Positions 23,959 to 26,494 of a stretch of 26,494 nucleotides of DNA are shown piece after piece. This stretch comes from Citromicrobium sp. (GTDB lineage Bacteria; Pseudomonadota; Alphaproteobacteria; Sphingomonadales; Sphingomonadaceae). The stretch spans positions 1-26,494 of the forward strand of contig QFNA01000011.1 in NCBI GenBank assembly GCA_003248395.1, in the 5' to 3' direction. The notes beneath the pieces were generated by a model. The model was not told the DNA's origin and made no database searches. It was given only the letters and a program-made list of their open reading frames with translations. Every line of letters begins with the position of its first letter. The first letter of the stretch is position 1. A program made the translations under genes and the position numbers.

Positions 23959-24585
23959 TCAGGCGCAGGTGAGTTCCGGCAGTCGTTGGGTGTTACTCAG
24001 GTCTTGATTGACCCGTCCGCGGACATTGAATGCGCTTTCGTGGCGAATGGTCTCCGACGGTGTCCAGAAAACGCCAATGAGCGGGTCGTACTGGTAAGTC
24101 ACCTCGACGAACATGACGGCAGTACCGTCGGCCGCGATAATGCGATTGCTGTCCGCCCCCATACCCTGCCGCAAGCTGGAATCATTGGCCCCTTTCCCTT
24201 CGAGGCCGTAAGCGGGTTGCACATCGAGGCCACCCCAGCAGCGCTGCCAATTGATTGTCTGGCCTGCCCTGAAACCGGTCTGGCGATTGTTCTGCAGCGA
24301 TGAGAGCACGACGCGGCCATCGTCATTCATGTTCATGTTGGCGGCAACGACCCGGGCGCCTTCGAAAACTTCGTAGATATTGGCCTCGTCTACACCCACG
24401 GGAATTCGACCTGCATTGTCAGCCACGGTCATCGCGATCTGGTTGACCCGCAAATGCGCCAGCGCGTAATTGGCGAGTTCGATTCCTCCGCAAATTGCGA
24501 GCAGGAGGAAGGGTGCAGCGAAGGCGAACTCGATGAACCCGACACCGTCTTCATTTGCGTTGAGTCGACGAAACAGCGATTTCAT
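23959..24585 (-). CDS. TadE-like pseudopilin, second copy
   Basis: A 208-residue TadE/TadF-type minor pseudopilin of a Flp (tad) pilus. The N-terminus has the prepilin-like NEDGVGFIEFAFAAPFLLLAICGG: Gly before a glutamate-bearing hydrophobic helix (about 16-37). The rest is exported, with a few cysteines (about 117 and at the C-terminus) and no known catalytic motif. I choose the third of three consecutive ATG codons because GGAG lies seven bases before it; the first (24591) overlaps the preceding stop as ATGA and is possible. Convergent with pdhB, only 43 bases apart. Confidence 0.82.
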   Translation of the reverse strand: MKSLFRRLNANEDGVGFIEFAFAAPFLLLAICGGIELANYALAHLRVNQIAMTVADNAGRIPVGVDEANIYEVFEGARVVAANMNMNDDGRVVLSSLQNNRQTGFRAGQTINWQRCWGGLDVQPAYGLEGKGANDSSLRQGMGADSNRIIAADGTAVMFVEVTYQYDPLIGVFWTPSETIRHESAFNVRGRVNQDLSNTQRLPELTCA

Positions 24586-24587
24586 CA

Positions 24588-25211
24588 TCATGCTCCACAC
24601 AAGGTTGGAGGGACGGTCTGATCGTCGTAAGGCTGGTTCCTCACCGCGGCAGTCGCACTGAGCGTGATCTCGTCGGAGAATCCGATAAGGCTCGCGGTGG
24701 GAAAAAGCCTCGGCATGGTGACTGTCGCCTCATAGAACACGACATCGCTCGCACCGCCGACACCCGTTCTGCCAGTATCGAGATCGAAGGACCCGTTCCG
24801 ATTCAAGTCTTCGAAACAGTCCATATCGGACGCATCGTATCGGCCGTTCTTGCTCTTGTCGAAGACGAGCTTTTCCGCCCTCCCGACGCCTGTGAAGTCG
24901 AAAAAGTTTTTAACCTCGAGCTCATAAGTCGCGCCGGGTGCGACCGGATCGACTTGCTTGCGCAGCGTATTTTTCACCCGCTCTTCCAGAGTCGCACCCT
25001 CGGCTGAAAAGACCGGGTCCTCGACGCTAGCCCGTCGTGCGCTGTCGCTCAAAGTGCCCTGGAGCATGGCTTTGACGTAGGACTGGTGGGCCAGGTCCAT
25101 CCCGCCGAGGATGATCACGAGGAACGGCACGATGAGGAAGGCAAACTCGATGATATACGAGCCTTCCTCGTTCGATCGCAGGCGCCGGACAAAGCGTCGC
25201 AACCTGATCAT
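24588..25211 (-). CDS. TadE-like pseudopilin with EF-hand-like loops
   Basis: A 207-residue TadE-family protein. Basic residues 1-13 lead to EEGSYIIEFAFLIVPFLVIILGG, the prepilin-type processing region and membrane helix (about 15-38). The exported part is odd: Asp118-x-Ser-x-Asn-Gly-x-Tyr-Asp126 and Asp135-x-Asn-x-Asn-Gly-x-Phe-Asp143 are two spaced Asp/Asn loops like calcium-binding EF-hand or dockerin loops, not typical of TadE. The start overlaps the TadG-like stop as ATGA, and its stop is overlapped by the next gene, so the three are translationally coupled. Confidence 0.83.
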   Translation of the reverse strand: MIRLRRFVRRLRSNEEGSYIIEFAFLIVPFLVIILGGMDLAHQSYVKAMLQGTLSDSARRASVEDPVFSAEGATLEERVKNTLRKQVDPVAPGATYELEVKNFFDFTGVGRAEKLVFDKSKNGRYDASDMDCFEDLNRNGSFDLDTGRTGVGGASDVVFYEATVTMPRLFPTASLIGFSDEITLSATAAVRNQPYDDQTVPPTLCGA

Positions 25212-26494
25212 CGCGTCAGCCTGAGGTTACCGATGCCCTGGCCGATCTGTTCGAAAACCTCTTCGAGATCGGAGCCGTTGCTGATGTAGAAATGGTCCTC
25301 GCTGGTGGCACAAGGCGCGATTTCGTTCACGCTGTCCACATCGAGGGCGATGACCCAGATAGTGGCGCCCATCGAACGGGCAACGTTGCACGCCGATAGG
25401 AAGCGGGCAATATGTTGCTGGCTCAGCGTCTTCGATCCGTTGCGAGTCCTGGTCCTGTTCTGGTATCTTTCGATGCCGTGGGCCGCGTAGATTCCATCGC
25501 TTGTTTCCAGCTTGCCGTCGGTCATGAAAACGATATGCTGGTTGACCGGAATGTCGTCGATCTTGGTCGGGTTATCGGCGCCGAAAAAGCCCGTCCGCGA
25601 AAGGAACCGCATACCCCAGATCATGCCGGTATCGTGGTACGTACCGCCCGTCACCCTCGCCGTAGCGGCTGAAACCGCGTTGCTGAATGCGCTCTCATTC
25701 GCATAGGTCTGAAGTCTCGATGCGGGTGCCGGACATGCTGCCTGCGCACTAACTTCCTGCATGCCTGGATCGTAACGACCGAATTGGCGGGATATATCGT
25801 TGTCGTTTCGCGCCATGAGGTCGATGTCGGCAGCGGTTATTTCGTCGTAGATAATAGTCGAATTTTCATCGTCTTGGCCGCTGCTTGCACGTTCCTCGAC
25901 GCACCCGTCTCCTCCGTTGCGGAAAGCATCGATACGCTTGGCTGTCGTGTTGCCGGCCTTTCTCCAACTCGAATCGTCGATGTGGACCTTCTTGATTGTC
26001 GCGCGACAACCGCCATACCAAAGACGTTCGCATCCGACATGGGCCTGCTCGCGAAGAATGTCGCGCGTACGCAACGAGCCGGCAGCGTTGACCGTTTGCG
26101 AGTAGGGAATGAGCGCGAATCGCGTCTTGGAATTCGGCGCATTGGCAAGCGCGCGATAGAGACCTTTTGCCCCGTTTCGAAGCAGGCTTATCTTGGTCCC
26201 GCCACCACCACTGGCCGGGTAGGTCATCGAACCGGTGACATCGAGTACGACAGCAATGTCGTTGTGCGCCTGGTCGCGCATGGCGTCGCACGAAACGCTG
26301 ACCGGGATGCTTTCGAACCCGAAGATATGCATGATCGACGTCGGCACGTTCATGCTGGCGAAACCGATCAATTCTTGAACATTACTTGCATTGCGTTCGA
26401 CCTGGAAATTCAGATCCTGCGCTCGCAGCGTTCCTTCATCATAATTGAATTCGAAAAACTTGTTTGCCTCTGCACGAGCCTTGTCGGTGAAGAA
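25208..26494 (-). CDS. tadG: TadG-like pilus protein with von Willebrand factor A domain (5' end missing)
   Basis: 428 residues are visible and the frame stays open to the right edge, so the N-terminus lies outside. The first visible part (ARAEANKFFEFNYDEGTL) resembles the region after the N-terminal helix of TadG. A vWA domain follows: VVLDVTGSM (MIDAS, D-x-T-x-S), FALIPYS, a long insertion of about 120 residues with cysteines, GTYHDTGMIWGMRFLS, HIVFMTDGKLE (second MIDAS part) and a C-terminal FYISNGSDLEEVFEQIG. TadG proteins are anchored in the inner membrane and take part in Flp pilus assembly. It leads the pseudopilin pair. Confidence 0.85.
   Translation of the reverse strand, partial: FFTDKARAEANKFFEFNYDEGTLRAQDLNFQVERNASNVQELIGFASMNVPTSIMHIFGFESIPVSVSCDAMRDQAHNDIAVVLDVTGSMTYPASGGGGTKISLLRNGAKGLYRALANAPNSKTRFALIPYSQTVNAAGSLRTRDILREQAHVGCERLWYGGCRATIKKVHIDDSSWRKAGNTTAKRIDAFRNGGDGCVEERASSGQDDENSTIIYDEITAADIDLMARNDNDISRQFGRYDPGMQEVSAQAACPAPASRLQTYANESAFSNAVSAATARVTGGTYHDTGMIWGMRFLSRTGFFGADNPTKIDDIPVNQHIVFMTDGKLETSDGIYAAHGIERYQNRTRTRNGSKTLSQQHIARFLSACNVARSMGATIWVIALDVDSVNEIAPCATSEDHFYISNGSDLEEVFEQIGQGIGNLRLTR

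Overview
The window is chromosomal DNA of an alphaproteobacterium, most likely Sphingomonadales and probably an Erythrobacteraceae member. The evidence is the gene order (ppiD-trpE...trpGDC-moaC-lexA-comEC, tpiA-secG-pyrG, ftsB-pdhA-pdhB), a lipoyl-domain/E1-beta fusion, an alphaproteobacterial-type SOS box and a tad pilus cluster. The DNA is GC-rich and densely coded, with many ATGA stop/start overlaps. No insertion sequence, prophage, CRISPR array or obvious foreign island was seen. Most of it is ordinary core genome.

Layout. 1-2236: start of a probable gltX (minus strand, running off the left edge) and comEC (plus). 2283-11298: one long minus-strand series read ppiD-like chaperone, trpE, a phosphodiester-glycosidase lipoprotein, proline iminopeptidase, trpG, trpD, trpC, moaC, then lexA behind its own SOS-controlled promoter. 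11524-14459 (plus): tpiA, secG, pyrG. 14460-14786: a 327-base non-coding stretch full of hairpins. 14787-15367 (minus): hsp20 with a heat-shock sigma promoter and a ROSE-type RNA thermometer. 15411-17088 (plus): grxC, a nitrilase-family amidase, a DUF1178 protein and tRNA-Arg(CCU). 17110-17988 (minus): an MscS-type channel. 18052-19742 (minus): 4-hydroxyphenylpyruvate dioxygenase and a VOC protein, divergent from an acyl-CoA dehydrogenase (19860-21014, plus) across a short intergenic space carrying a palindromic operator candidate. 21066-23915 (plus): ftsB, pdhA, pdhB. 23959-26494 (minus): two TadE-like pseudopilins and a TadG-like von Willebrand factor A protein whose 5' end lies beyond the window.

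How the genes work together. The trp genes give the first steps of tryptophan synthesis, chorismate to indole-glycerol phosphate, but are interleaved with an envelope lipoprotein and a peptidase that are translationally coupled to them. grxC and the abutting amidase suggest glutathione redox and glutathione repair. hppD takes tyrosine-derived hydroxyphenylpyruvate to homogentisate. pdhA and pdhB form pyruvate dehydrogenase E1.

The points most worth a second look are the two-layer heat control of hsp20, the broken reading frame at the N-terminus of pdhA, the operator over the hppD promoter, the structured RNA-like spacer after pyrG, and EF-hand-like loops in one TadE protein. No wholly new multigene system was identified.
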